Source: Setoptus koraiensis (Eukaryota > Arthropoda). Taken from it: a DNA stretch of 64,000 bases. The stretch covers positions 17,360,001 to 17,424,000 of the forward strand of contig CM106586.1 in assembly GCA_048013815.1 (NCBI GenBank), written 5' to 3'. Numbering within the stretch: position 1 is the first letter of the stretch; the number at the start of each line of letters is the position of its first letter. Positions 21,287-32,507 of this stretch are shown here, piece by piece. A program made the translations under genes and the position numbers. A model generated the notes under the pieces. It saw only the letters and a list, made by a program, of their open reading frames with translations, was not told where the DNA came from and made no database searches.

Positions 21287-21636
21287 AGTGGCCAGAAAGT
21301 GGACCGGTCAGGCTGAAAAGTGACTCGAGAGGCTTGGCTGGCTGCGGGCGAGTGTGTCTCACAAGGTTGCCGTCCGACGCTATGCCTCACAAAGTTGCTG
21401 TCAGACAAAGTATCTGTCACCTGTGCTGGCTAGGTGACAGCGCAAGTGAATGATGTTATCGTGCAATCAGATGGGCAGCATCAACCAGCCAAACAAACAA
21501 CAAACAAACAAAACCGAGCGACAGCTTGAGATGGACAGACGATTAGGTGAGCTCATTTGCGATGGGTTTTGTTCAGTTTTTTAGTGTTTTGCACAAGCTT
21601 GCCCACTGCCCGTCCGTCGCCGGCAACGTGATTTGT

Positions 21637-21726
21637 GATTCACTGACAGCTTGCGATTCACTGACAGCTTGCGATTCACTGACAACTTGCGATTCACTGA
21701 CAACTTGCGATTCACTGACAACTTGT
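21637..21726 (+). repeat. 18-bp tandem array, five copies
   Basis: The unit GATTCACTGACAGCTTGC occurs five times with GC/AC variation, ending in a degenerate copy. Confidence 0.92.
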
Positions 21727-23295
21727 GAATGAATTGAGAATTGTCTCATTAGTAACGGTGCATGGCGCGTCTATTTAGCGAAAGCTCAACCTGTTCAAAC
21801 GCTCGGTTACGCTCGTCAGCTGGCCAGTGAGAGCCGGCCGGCAGTTTGCGGCAGTTCGCGCCAGTTTGCGCCAGTCTGAGACGGCTTGTGGCAACCTGTT
21901 GCCGGCACATTGAATAGTGGCGCCCATAGCGGTCGAGTTGTCGGCGTTGTTGTTGTTGCTCGGCTCGCAGCGACAGCCAACGACAGCAACGGCCAACAAC
22001 GACAACAACAACAACGACAACAACGGCCACCATTTAGATGTTGCGGCAGCCGACAGCTGGCAGTGATACATTATTTGCAAACGAGCCGCTTCGAGACTCA
22101 AATGGACGCATCGTCGCCGTCATGCGAACGCCTAATGACCGGAATACACCTGTTGGGCTGTCTGGCCGAGCGGGCATCTGTGGCCGCTTCGCTGGCCACT
22201 TTGCGTCTGCGATCTGATAATTTGCTCTGGCCAGACCACACACTATAATAGCATATGTGCCATGAATATAAATCACCGCCGCTGCAAACATAACAGCGCC
22301 GGCCCGACGAGCCGATTTCGGCCGCCGGCCCGGCATGCAAATGCGGCCAGCGAGATGCGCCCAAAAGGCATCGCGAATTCAATCGGATGCGTCCGTATGA
22401 CTGGCGCATGTACGAAGCGATTGTTGTTGCTCTTTCGAGTTGGCTCACAAGTTGCCGGTCGCAATCGGCATCGTCAGTGGCCGGCGTGCAGGCAACAACA
22501 GCGACAACAACAGCGACAACCACGCAACAGCAACAACCGCGCAACAACGACACAAATTGCACAAATTATCCGCCGCTGCAGCATTGACGCTGCAGTCAGT
22601 GCAGTGCGAGCCCGATGATGACGTAACTGGCGTCGTCATTACGCTCGTTCGCGCCATGAGAACGTTGATGCGCTGCAATTGCCGGTGTTACACACAATTG
22701 GCGTCGCAACTAGCCGACTGGCCGGCCAACAATGTGTGTTGTTGTTGTTGCTGTTGTTGCTGTTGTTGCTGCTGCTGCTGCCGTAATGGGATTAATGCCC
22801 GGCGTCATTATTGCCCATTGAAAGTATCGCAATTACGTAACGGATTTCGCTCAATTGATGCTGCCAAACTGTGCCCATTCAACACTTTTCATCGCCATTC
22901 ATTATTGAATATCAACAATATCAACGCACGCTCAATTGTGCCACATTCACACCGCACTGCAAGCCTCCAACTGGCAACAACTTGCTGAAAAATACGCTGT
23001 TAGAAAGTTTCGGCCAGCGCCCAACCTCAATGGCGCTCATTTGAATAATTACCCCAGGACCCGATTGTGCGATTTTGCCCAATTGCCATTTGGCCGGCCG
23101 TCGGCGCGCCAGCGCAACATGTGTGTTTTTGGGAAAATTTCTGCTCGCTTCTTTCGCTCAAAGTCTCCTCGCACTGTTAACAATCAACCGAGTATCGGTC
23201 GGCCATACAATAGGCGCATCTGGGACAGGCCCACAGCGCCGAACGGGCGCCCGAAATTCGCGGCGCAACCCGCGAAATCGCCGGCCATCGGTCGC

Positions 23296-23328
23296 ATAAT
23301 TTATCCGCGAGTTGAGTGGATAAATTAT
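23296..23328. repeat. Perfect 11-bp hairpin, 11-nt loop
   Basis: ATAATTTATCC at 23296-23306 and its exact reverse complement at 23318-23328. Confidence 0.85.
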
Positions 23329-23416
23329 CCGACCGCTGCCGTGATTAGCTGGCCGGAAGCGGCCAGGCCCGAGGCTGCGGCCGGCAGGCGCCTGAGAGAT
23401 TTTGGCCGGCCAGTTT

Positions 23417-23480
23417 GAGAATCTCAAATTGAGATGTGGCCTGAGTGAGAATCGCAAATTGAGATGTGGCCAGAGTGAGA
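23417..23480 (+). repeat. 30-bp direct repeat, two copies
   Basis: Two adjacent 30-bp units starting GAGAATCTCAAATTGAGATG and GAGAATCGCAAATTGAGATG differ at two positions. Confidence 0.85.
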
Positions 23481-23540
23481 GATTTGCCTATTGGTGTGTC
23501 ATTGTTGTGCACAGTGTGGCGACGGTGATTTATTGGAATT

Positions 23541-23608
23541 GCGCTGCTCGGATTGGATCGAGCAGCGCTGGCTCGATGAGCGCTGGCCGGCTAACAGGCC
23601 GGCCAGCG
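23541..23608. repeat. Two adjacent perfect GC-rich hairpins
   Basis: Hairpin one has GCGCTGCTCG (23541-23550) and its exact complement at 23559-23568 with an 8-nt loop. Hairpin two has CGCTGGCCGGC (23581-23591) and its exact complement at 23598-23608 with a 6-nt loop. They are 12 bp apart and share the GCGCTG word. Confidence 0.88.
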
Positions 23609-25803
23609 ATTGATTGCCCGGCAGGATTGAATTGTAAATTGCGAGAATTAATTTCATCAGATCATCGTGGCCGCAGAGAATGCAGCTAGCGGCCAGTTAA
23701 TGGCTGTCGCAACAGCCATGCCAAGTGGCTATTATGTAATATAACGGCGTTATAATAGCGCGGCGCTGGCCACTTCCTAATGCGCGCCACTTGCTCAACT
23801 GATGAATGAGTTTTTGTAGTTTTAATACTGATTTTCATTCATTTTGGTTATGATTTTAATTTAATTTTAAAACGCAATTTTAACCAGCGGCCGAACAAAG
23901 CCTTGGCGTGCCTATTCCACCGTTCTCAGTTTGCTCAGTCTATTGTGTGCGATCTTGATATTATCAAGTTGATAACTCGCTCAGGCTCCGACCCAAGGCA
24001 CGACCAACGAGCAAAGTAAAGTGAGACGGCCGATCGAATCGCGGATGACGTAATCGGCAGGCAGGGATCGATGTTGTTGTTGTTGTTGTTGGCATGCCAA
24101 CCAGATGACAACAACAACAACAACAACCAATGAATGGCGGGCTTTGATGGCGGCGGCGGCGGCGGGCACTTCCGTTTTGTCGTTGGAAAGTAACGGGCCA
24201 CACACAATTGTCCTTGCACTTGCACTTGTCGCATGAGCAGTGACACTGGCAGCGCACATTACACATTGCGTAATAGTCGGTGGCAGTTGATGCAGCGATT
24301 GTAGGTGGCATTGTGGGCACATCATACAACATGTTGTACATGATACAACGGCCACAATAACGGTATTTTGGCAGCTTCAAATGGCACTCATTGTTCCAGC
24401 CGGCGGATTGCAACATCACGCCATCGCTCATTGTTGTTGTTGCTGCCGCTGCTGTTGCTGCCGCTGCTGTTGTTGCCGCTGCTGTTGTTGCCGCTGCTGT
24501 TGTTGTGATATATTGCGTCATGTTACAGCACAGTGAGCGACAGTGAGATTTATGTAATCAAGACGCTCTTTCATCGGCAAATCGCTCGCTCTGTCTGTGT
24601 CCGTTTTGCCTGTGTCCGTTTTGCCTGTGCCCATTGTGCCTGTGGCACGCTCTATGTATGGTCGCCTCGAAGTGTGGCATCGAGCGAGCGCTGCAAATCA
24701 GCATAAATCACGGCGTACGGCCAGCAATGGAAAGTGACCACACGTGAGAAGCCGTCGTTATTTGCTGCCAATAGTTGAAAATATCGACACGACCATGGCT
24801 AAATAACTGTCGCTGTTGATGATGCTCGCCGCTCGACGCTCGACGCTCAGTATGCTATCGGTCAACGTGTGAGAGCTGGCCGCTGAAATTAGAATCGGCT
24901 TTGCGTTTCTTTTGACGCTTCGGCGATGACTTGCGCTCGATTTCGGAGTCCGTCCGAGAAGCTTTTCAGCAACAACAGCGGCAGCAACAACGACAGCAGC
25001 AACAACAACAGCAGCAACAACAGCAGCAACAAAACTGTTAAAAAACAACAATCGGCCAACATTGAAGGCGAGCTGAGATTTGAGATTTAGGATTTAAGAA
25101 TTGAGAATTGAGAGTTTAGAATTGAGATTCGGGATTCATGATTGAAATGAGAACGAGAGTGAATTCTGGATGGACACATCCAATAACACATACGATCAAA
25201 GCCTTAACATTGAGCTGAGCCAGCGACTTATTAGAATTATCTCAATCACTTTCTTGCCCCACCCCCGGCCGCAATACAAAATGCTGCCGTCTGTCAAATC
25301 TTTTGTTGTTGTTGTTGTTGTTGTTGTTGGTGGTGTCCGCATCACACAACGCAACTGAACACACACACACACACACACACTGTTGGAACACAAACTACTC
25401 AGGTACTCATTGTGACGTAACATGGCCAGCAAACGGAGCGGGCAAATATAACAGTGGTCGAGACAGTCGAGCATCAAAGTAAACACACACACACAGTGAG
25501 ATTTGCAAACAAGCAACGTTAGCGGTAACAGCAGCAACAGGTTGCAATCAGCCGGAAATGACAAGCGACCAACAACAAAACGGAACGGGCCACCAGTGAC
25601 AGCAGCATCCAGTGAACTTGTGTTACACTTGCACTTGCCACCATTCACACTCATGTTAGCGGCACATTAGACACACACATCGATACTCATCTTATTACGT
25701 AATATCCGATAATATTTGTGCGACAGTTTAGTTTTTGCACTTGAGCGCGACACACACACACACACACAAATAGTCACTTCATTGAGTGACGGTGCTACAG
25801 ACG

Positions 25804-26173
25804 ATGCAAGCACAAATAAACACGACCAACAGTCGTGTTAAAACACGAGACAAACGACTGATGGTTGACAGTTGCAGCAACACATTATTGTTACATAATG
25901 CATCATCGGCATCATCGGCATCAATTGCGTCATCAATTGCCAACCAAATAATTGCAAACCAACTAATTGGCGGAAGAGACAATTACAGTTACAAGTGCAA
26001 TTGTGTTTGCACACAACAGTCAGGTAGCGCAAGCAAGCGTTACAAGCGCCAACAAGACACAAGATATAATAACATGATTACGATGATGAAATTGTCGCCA
26101 ACATACATCGACAAATTATCGACAAATATTACGCAACATTGTTTATACACACAACAAACCACACAACCAATAC

Positions 26174-26207
<34 letters not shown>

Positions 26208-29200
26208 ATTATCAATCAATGCACACACAAATGACAAACAAATGACGCAACACCTACGGCAACGGCTACTACATGCTGCAAACGAGTGCCGGCCTCAGTT
26301 TTGGCCCCAAACAGGCCGAGACAGGTGCAGTAGTGAGTCAGTGAGCGACAGCAGAACATTAATCAGCAGTGTCGCAGCTTGTCGGCGAAAAAGAAAACGA
26401 GAATCGCCCGCTTTGCTCATGCTCGTGTTGGCTGTCTTGGCGCAAACTGTCATGCTGGCGCAACACTGTCAGGCCAACAACAGCATCAACAACAAGTACG
26501 AGACCAACTACGAACAGGTGGCAGAAGAGTCGTCGCAACGGCAATCGCGAGTGCAACAGTTTATTGCCGACGACAAGTTGTTGGCACAGTCAGCGTCACT
26601 ACTTCCGCCGCCGCCAACGACAGCAAGCAGCAACGTCAACAATGTCAACAACGTCAACAATGTCAACACTGTCAACACTGTCAACACTGTCAACACTGTC
26701 AACAATCAAACCGCAGCTCAAATCAAACAACAGCAACACGTGACGACCGTGTCGCCCGACCTAACGACCACAGTGCCCCTACCGGCGGTCAGCGTGTCGG
26801 CGGCGCCCACACCGTCCATAAGAACTCAGCCGCAGCACCCGCTCACGTTGCCGCTGGACGGCGGCAACAAGCACTACACTCAGCACGTTGCCACAAGCAA
26901 CAACTGGCACCCGACTCTGGCACCCGCCTTGTTGTTCACAAACAGTAACAGCAACAACAACAACAACAACAACAGGGCCCCGCCAGCGCCCCCTGCCGAA
27001 CAGCAAAGCTCAACAACGAAGGCGGCCAGCGTGACAGCGGCCGGCCACAACGGCAACAGTGCCAATGTCGCATTGTCGGCCCGACACACAAATCACACAC
27101 AAATCTTCGACAAAGCGCCCGCGCGGGAGACAAAGCTTTTGACGACAAAGCCAGACAACAACGCAAACAACAACAACGGCAACAACAACGGCAACAACAA
27201 CGGCAACAACAACAATGGAAACAATCAGGCGAGCAACGATAATAGAGCGAAAGAAGCGAAGCGCAACCTGTTGAATCAAGAGCAAATAGACAGACGCCAA
27301 ATGACGGTGCCCTCGGTACCGCACACAATAATACAAAGTGTGTTTAGGAATGCCCTAAACGAGCTGGTGGGTGGCGAGCGGCTCCTGGCGGCCGCCACAG
27401 CACAACCGTTTTATTTGTCGCCAGCCAGCGGGGGCCAGCTGTTTCCGGTGCCCTCTATGTCGGGCATGGGACAGCCCATCGGGTTGATGGCGTTCAGCGG
27501 GGGCGCCGGGTCGCCGTTTGTGCCCGCTCTGGCGAGCATCAATCAGCAGCCGTACGAGCAGCAACAAGCCAGCTCCAGCAACCAGCCACAAACAACGGGC
27601 AACAAGTTGTTTGGTAACAGGTTGTTTCGCAGTTTCACCACCGCCAACAACAACAGCAACCACAACAGCAACCACAACAACAACAACCACCAACAGCAAT
27701 CGGCATACAACAACAATCTGATGGACAACATCCTAAGCAAACTCAATCTGCAGATGGCCTCCAGCTCGAGCATGGCGCCCACTCTTGCCGCCACTTCCGG
27801 TCACTTCATTCATCATCATTTCGGGCCGGCGGCGACCTCGACAATACCCATACGATTGTCCGCTTTTCGTCCGGCCCTAATGACGTCGGGCTCACATTTG
27901 CAACCGTTCAGCTTGGGCGCCTGGCCCCCGATGCCGCCCGCCCAGCTGATAGCGAGCGCGAGCAATTTGTCGCCAGGCGGCCAAACCGGCGCCGGCGCCG
28001 GCGCTGGCCCGGCCGGCAAAATGATAGTGCCCCGAATTGTGCCCGCCCTGGTCAGTGCGCCCAGCGGGCCGATTTCGCCCGGTTTCTACATACCCGCGTA
28101 CGAGTCCGAGGCCGAGTCGCAATTGCAAAAACTGACCTTTGGCGAGACACTCGCACAGGCCTCGTCGACCATTCCCGGCACCGATTACATACTGCATCCG
28201 GACGAGGTGCGCGCCATGGCCAACATTGGCGAGCTCCACTTCCGGAAGAGCTCAGCGGTGAAGGCGAGCGCCTCTGGGCCCAGCTCGGTGAGCCAGCTGG
28301 CGCCACCAATGGGGCCCCAATCGCACTTTTCGCACCAGCAACAGCAGCACCAGCAGCACCAGCACCAGATGGCGCAATTGTCTGGCAACAACCAGCAACA
28401 GCAGCAGCAGGTCGCCGCCAATCACAATTATGGTCCGGATAATCAGGATCAGGCGGACCAGCAGCACGGCTCGGGACTGATGCAGGAGAATCACCTGGCC
28501 AACATCCGGGATTTCGCCTACAGGGAGCCGAAGTCGTTGTCGTACGCAACGGCGGCCAGCAACTCAAATCCCGTCAATTTCAACAGGCCGCCGCAGCAGC
28601 ATTATGAGCCATTGGCAAATGACAAGATAAAATTGTTGCATCAGCCAACGCGAGTGGGCAAATCTGTGACAAATCAGTGGCAAAACTCATCGCTGGACAA
28701 CAATTTCGCGCACCAGCCAGCGGCCTACAATCAAAATTACAACCAAAATTACAACCAAAATTACAACCAAAATTACAACCAAAATTACAACCAAAATCAC
28801 AACCAAAATCACAACCAAAATCACAACCAAAATCACAACCAAAATTACAACCAAAACGGGCGCCACAACCGGCACCAGCAGCAGCCCGGTGCGTCCGCAC
28901 ACCAGCAGCAGCAGTCGGCCGCGGAGTCGGGCCGCAGCACCACCGTCAACTCGCTCAACGACCAGATAATACAGCATTTCAAGAACGAGAAAATACCCAC
29001 TTTTCCGGCCATCATCAGGGTCAACGACCAGGACTATGTTCACTGGCCGCTGATAAAAATGGGCGGTAGCGGGGGCGCCGGCGGCGAGCCAGCCCAACAG
29101 CAAACTCGCCAGCAACAAACTTACCTGCAACAGCAACAGTATCAGCCGGCGCAGCAGCATGGCGCAACCGGAAGTGCGCAACAACTCGAGCAGCAGCACC

Positions 29201-32200
29201 GCCGGCCTCACAACGGCCAATACCATCCGGCCAATCAGCTGCCAGACAGCCAACCGGACACAACGGGCCACCACCAGTTCGGGCAGCGGCCCAACCGGCC
29301 CGGCATGGCGGCGCCCCAATCGAGCGCGTGGACCGCAGACAACAACAACGCCGGCCCGATGTTTGGCGGCCAACAGGTGGGCGCCGATAACGAGGTCATA
29401 CTGCCCACAACGTTCGGCGCCACCTATCAGCAGCAGCAGCAGCAACAAGTGCCCACTCTGGCCTTTTCCGCCTCCAACGCCTACGCCGACCAACAGCAAC
29501 AACAACAACAGCAGCAACAACCAATGAACCACGTGGACCAGATAAGAACGGCCACCCAATTGACGCCCAGCGACATCAGCGCCGTCGAGGCGTCCATTTT
29601 GGAGGCGCTAGCCGACGCGCAGGCCCGAATGCAGGCCAGCCAAATGCACGAGCAGATCAGGTTCCGCGAGCAGCAGCAACTGTTGCCGCTGGCCTCGGCC
29701 GTGTCGCCGGCCACTTCCGGCGCCAAGAGCAACGGCAAGCCGGCGAGCGCCGGCCAAAAGAACAAGCACCGCAACAACCTCATGAGCAACCTGATCGGTC
29801 TGAGGCCCCGGCGACACTTGTTGTTCAGAAAGCGCCAGAAGCGCAACAAGCAGGCAAGCAAGCAAAACAACAACAATAGCAACAACAACAACAGCAACAA
29901 CAACAGCACAGTGTTTCCGTTTGTGCCGGCCAACACCCAGGCCTCGCTGATGGATCAGATGATCCCGTTCGAGATTTTGTCGCCGCTGGTGGCCGACTCG
30001 TCGTCGTTCATACCCACCACGCTCGAGATGCCGCCCACCCTGGGCAGCTCGTTTCAGCCGGCGGGCCCCGTGATGCCGGCGGGACCCGTGATGGCGGGCT
30101 CGGCCAGCGAACTCATGCCGTTCGTTTATCCGGCGGCCGGCCAGCCGTTGCCGTTCGCCGCTCTGGAGCAGCGCCAATTTGGGCCAGCAACAATGCAGCA
30201 AAACAGCAACAACGCAGCGCCCTCCAAACAGAGCGGCGTTCTCCAGCGCTTGGCCAAGTCGTTTTGGAGGGACAAGACCGGAAGTGGCAGCGGCGCCAGG
30301 CAACCGACGCACAATCGCCAATCGACCGCCGGCCAGGAGCAGCCGCTTTCCGCCGGCCCGGCGGACCCCATGCAGATTCAGGCCACCAATCAGGTGGTGA
30401 GCCGGGTGGTGGCGCCAAACACGATCGCCTACCAGACAACGGGCGCGGCCGCCGAAAAGTACGGCAGCCGCAAACCGAAACTGCTGACTAACGCGGCCGG
30501 CGTTGCGGATTCGCGTTTCGACAAGCCGTCCCAGTTGGCGAGCGACAAACAATTGCATCCTATTGTCGCCAATGCTGTGAATCACGAGCTGTCCGCGTCG
30601 ACGTCGTCGTCGGCGGCGGCCGCCATACCGCCGCGCTTCAAGAACTACAAGACCACCAACAACGACTGGTCGGGCATGACCAGCGACTCGGACTATTTTC
30701 CGCCGCTGCCCGAGCTCAAAGCCGGCGCCGGCCCCGGCCCGCAGCAGCAAGCCGCTATGGACAGCGCACATTTGCAGCGACATTACAAGTCGCTGGGCAG
30801 CCGCAGCCAGCACCTCAGTGGTGGCGGACACACAAACAAATTGAACAACGACAACAACAACAGCAATGTGATACCCAGGCCCGCCAAGCAGCCGAGCAAA
30901 CAGCAGCTCGTCGGGCTGGACAACGGGCCCCTGTTGGCGGCCCAGTCCAAGCTGCAGTTCAGCGCCGATCATCAGGCCCGCACCGGGGTGCCCATTTACA
31001 ACAACAACGTTCGCACGCCTGGCGGCCAGCCCCTGGAACGATCTGTGTCGGCCTCAATGAGAACACCAAACAGCAACCGGGATCACGACGATTCCGACCA
31101 GGACGGGCCAGACAATGAGCCGGCAATGGCGTCGGCGGACAACGACAGCGATTACAACGACGACGAGCCAGCGCCGGCCAGAGAATCGAGACCAATGACG
31201 AGATCGTCGCTGTTGTCGGCGTCGTCGTCGCCGAAGAACACCAACAAACGCAACAAAAAGAATCAGAACATGGTCAATAGCAACAACGACGACAGCAGGG
31301 ACGACGACGACGATGACGACGAAACATACTCCAGTAGCAGCAATCAGCAACCTGTTGCCCCGCTGTCGAATCGCCGTCAACCCGGCCCGTCGCGCCAGCA
31401 CCAGTCAGCCAACAACAAGGTGGCGCCACAGGGCCCGGCCTCGGCAACCCAAATACCCAAACCGATGCCCACCGACTTTGCCTCGCTCACCGGAATTGAT
31501 TTGGGCCGGCTAGACAGTGCGGCGGCCAGCCAGCCGCTGCTGACCGCCACCTCAAATGTGCAGCGACAGGTGACCCAAGGCAATCACGACGTCGCCGGCT
31601 TCGGTGACAGGTCCAAAGTGAAACAGTCCAGCAACAACAACAACGATCGCAGCGGCGCCAAACAGCGGCAACACAATCACAACGTAATTGGCCAAAACGG
31701 CCAAAACAAATCGCCGCTGACCAAACAAGCGGATAAACACAACAGGTATTATCACAACGGCAATGCGGGCGACGAGGGCGAATTCGACGAGGCCGACGAA
31801 AGCAAGGATTTCGGATTCGAGACGGCGACGCCGCTCAGGCCAGTGCACCAAAAACCACAGCCATACGGCACCACTGGGGCCCCGTTGAAGCTTGCCAGCG
31901 CCAAGTCCAGTCAATCTAGTGGTCAACAGGAAACAAATCAGTCGCACAAGCCGCAGCAAATGGCAGAGAATCGCCACTTCAAGCATTCAGTGCCAATGTC
32001 TCAGATGGCATTCAAGCCCATGATAACTCAATCGCCGCCTATCACTCAATCTTATCCGTCCGCTCAAACACAAGCCGCTTTGCCCGCTCCCCCGCAACCG
32101 ACGCCCGGCACCCAAATGCCCACCGCCACCTATACCCAAATGATACCCTCATTGCAACTGGCCAGCTCATCTCAGCCTAGTGGCTCTGGCCACTATAGTA

Positions 32201-32460
32201 CCACTCCGGTGCCGGCGTCACCACAGGCGATGCCCCCATCATTCAAGGCACCGGTTTCTCACCAAAACAACTATCCTATCGCCAATGGTGTCCAGACAAC
32301 TGTGCAGACAATTCCCTATCCCAGCAACTCCCAACAACAGTTAGTGCCAACATCAACTACACAAAATCATAATAATCAACAATATACCAGTGGCGCCGGA
32401 CCAAGTGCCTTGAATCAGCAGTCAAATTATTATCAGCCGCCACAACCACAACAACAACAA

Positions 32461-32507
<47 letters not shown>

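Larger units (their letters stand above)
12350..25785. other. Large non-coding region (probable intron/regulatory domain) rich in tandem arrays and inverted repeats
   Basis: Open frames in this 13.4-kb stretch are short, of low complexity and usually open on both strands. GC content is high to about 23.7 kb. Arrays of 8, 9, 12, 13, 18 and 27 bp units, CAG/CAA-type triplet runs, CA microsatellites and several short-loop hairpins are listed separately. Donor-like sites occur at 17341 (AACAG, GTGAGC) and 18429 (ACACAG, GTGAGT). The 300-400 bp before 25785 are A/C-rich and may be 5' leader of the Spätzle-like gene. Confidence 0.6.

Noticed and set aside
26936-31986. Long minus-strand frames (up to 454 codons) opposite the Spätzle-like gene
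   Set aside because: They are mirror frames of CAG/CAA/GGC-rich coding DNA (poly-Leu, poly-Val, Gly/Arg), with no initiation or domain evidence.
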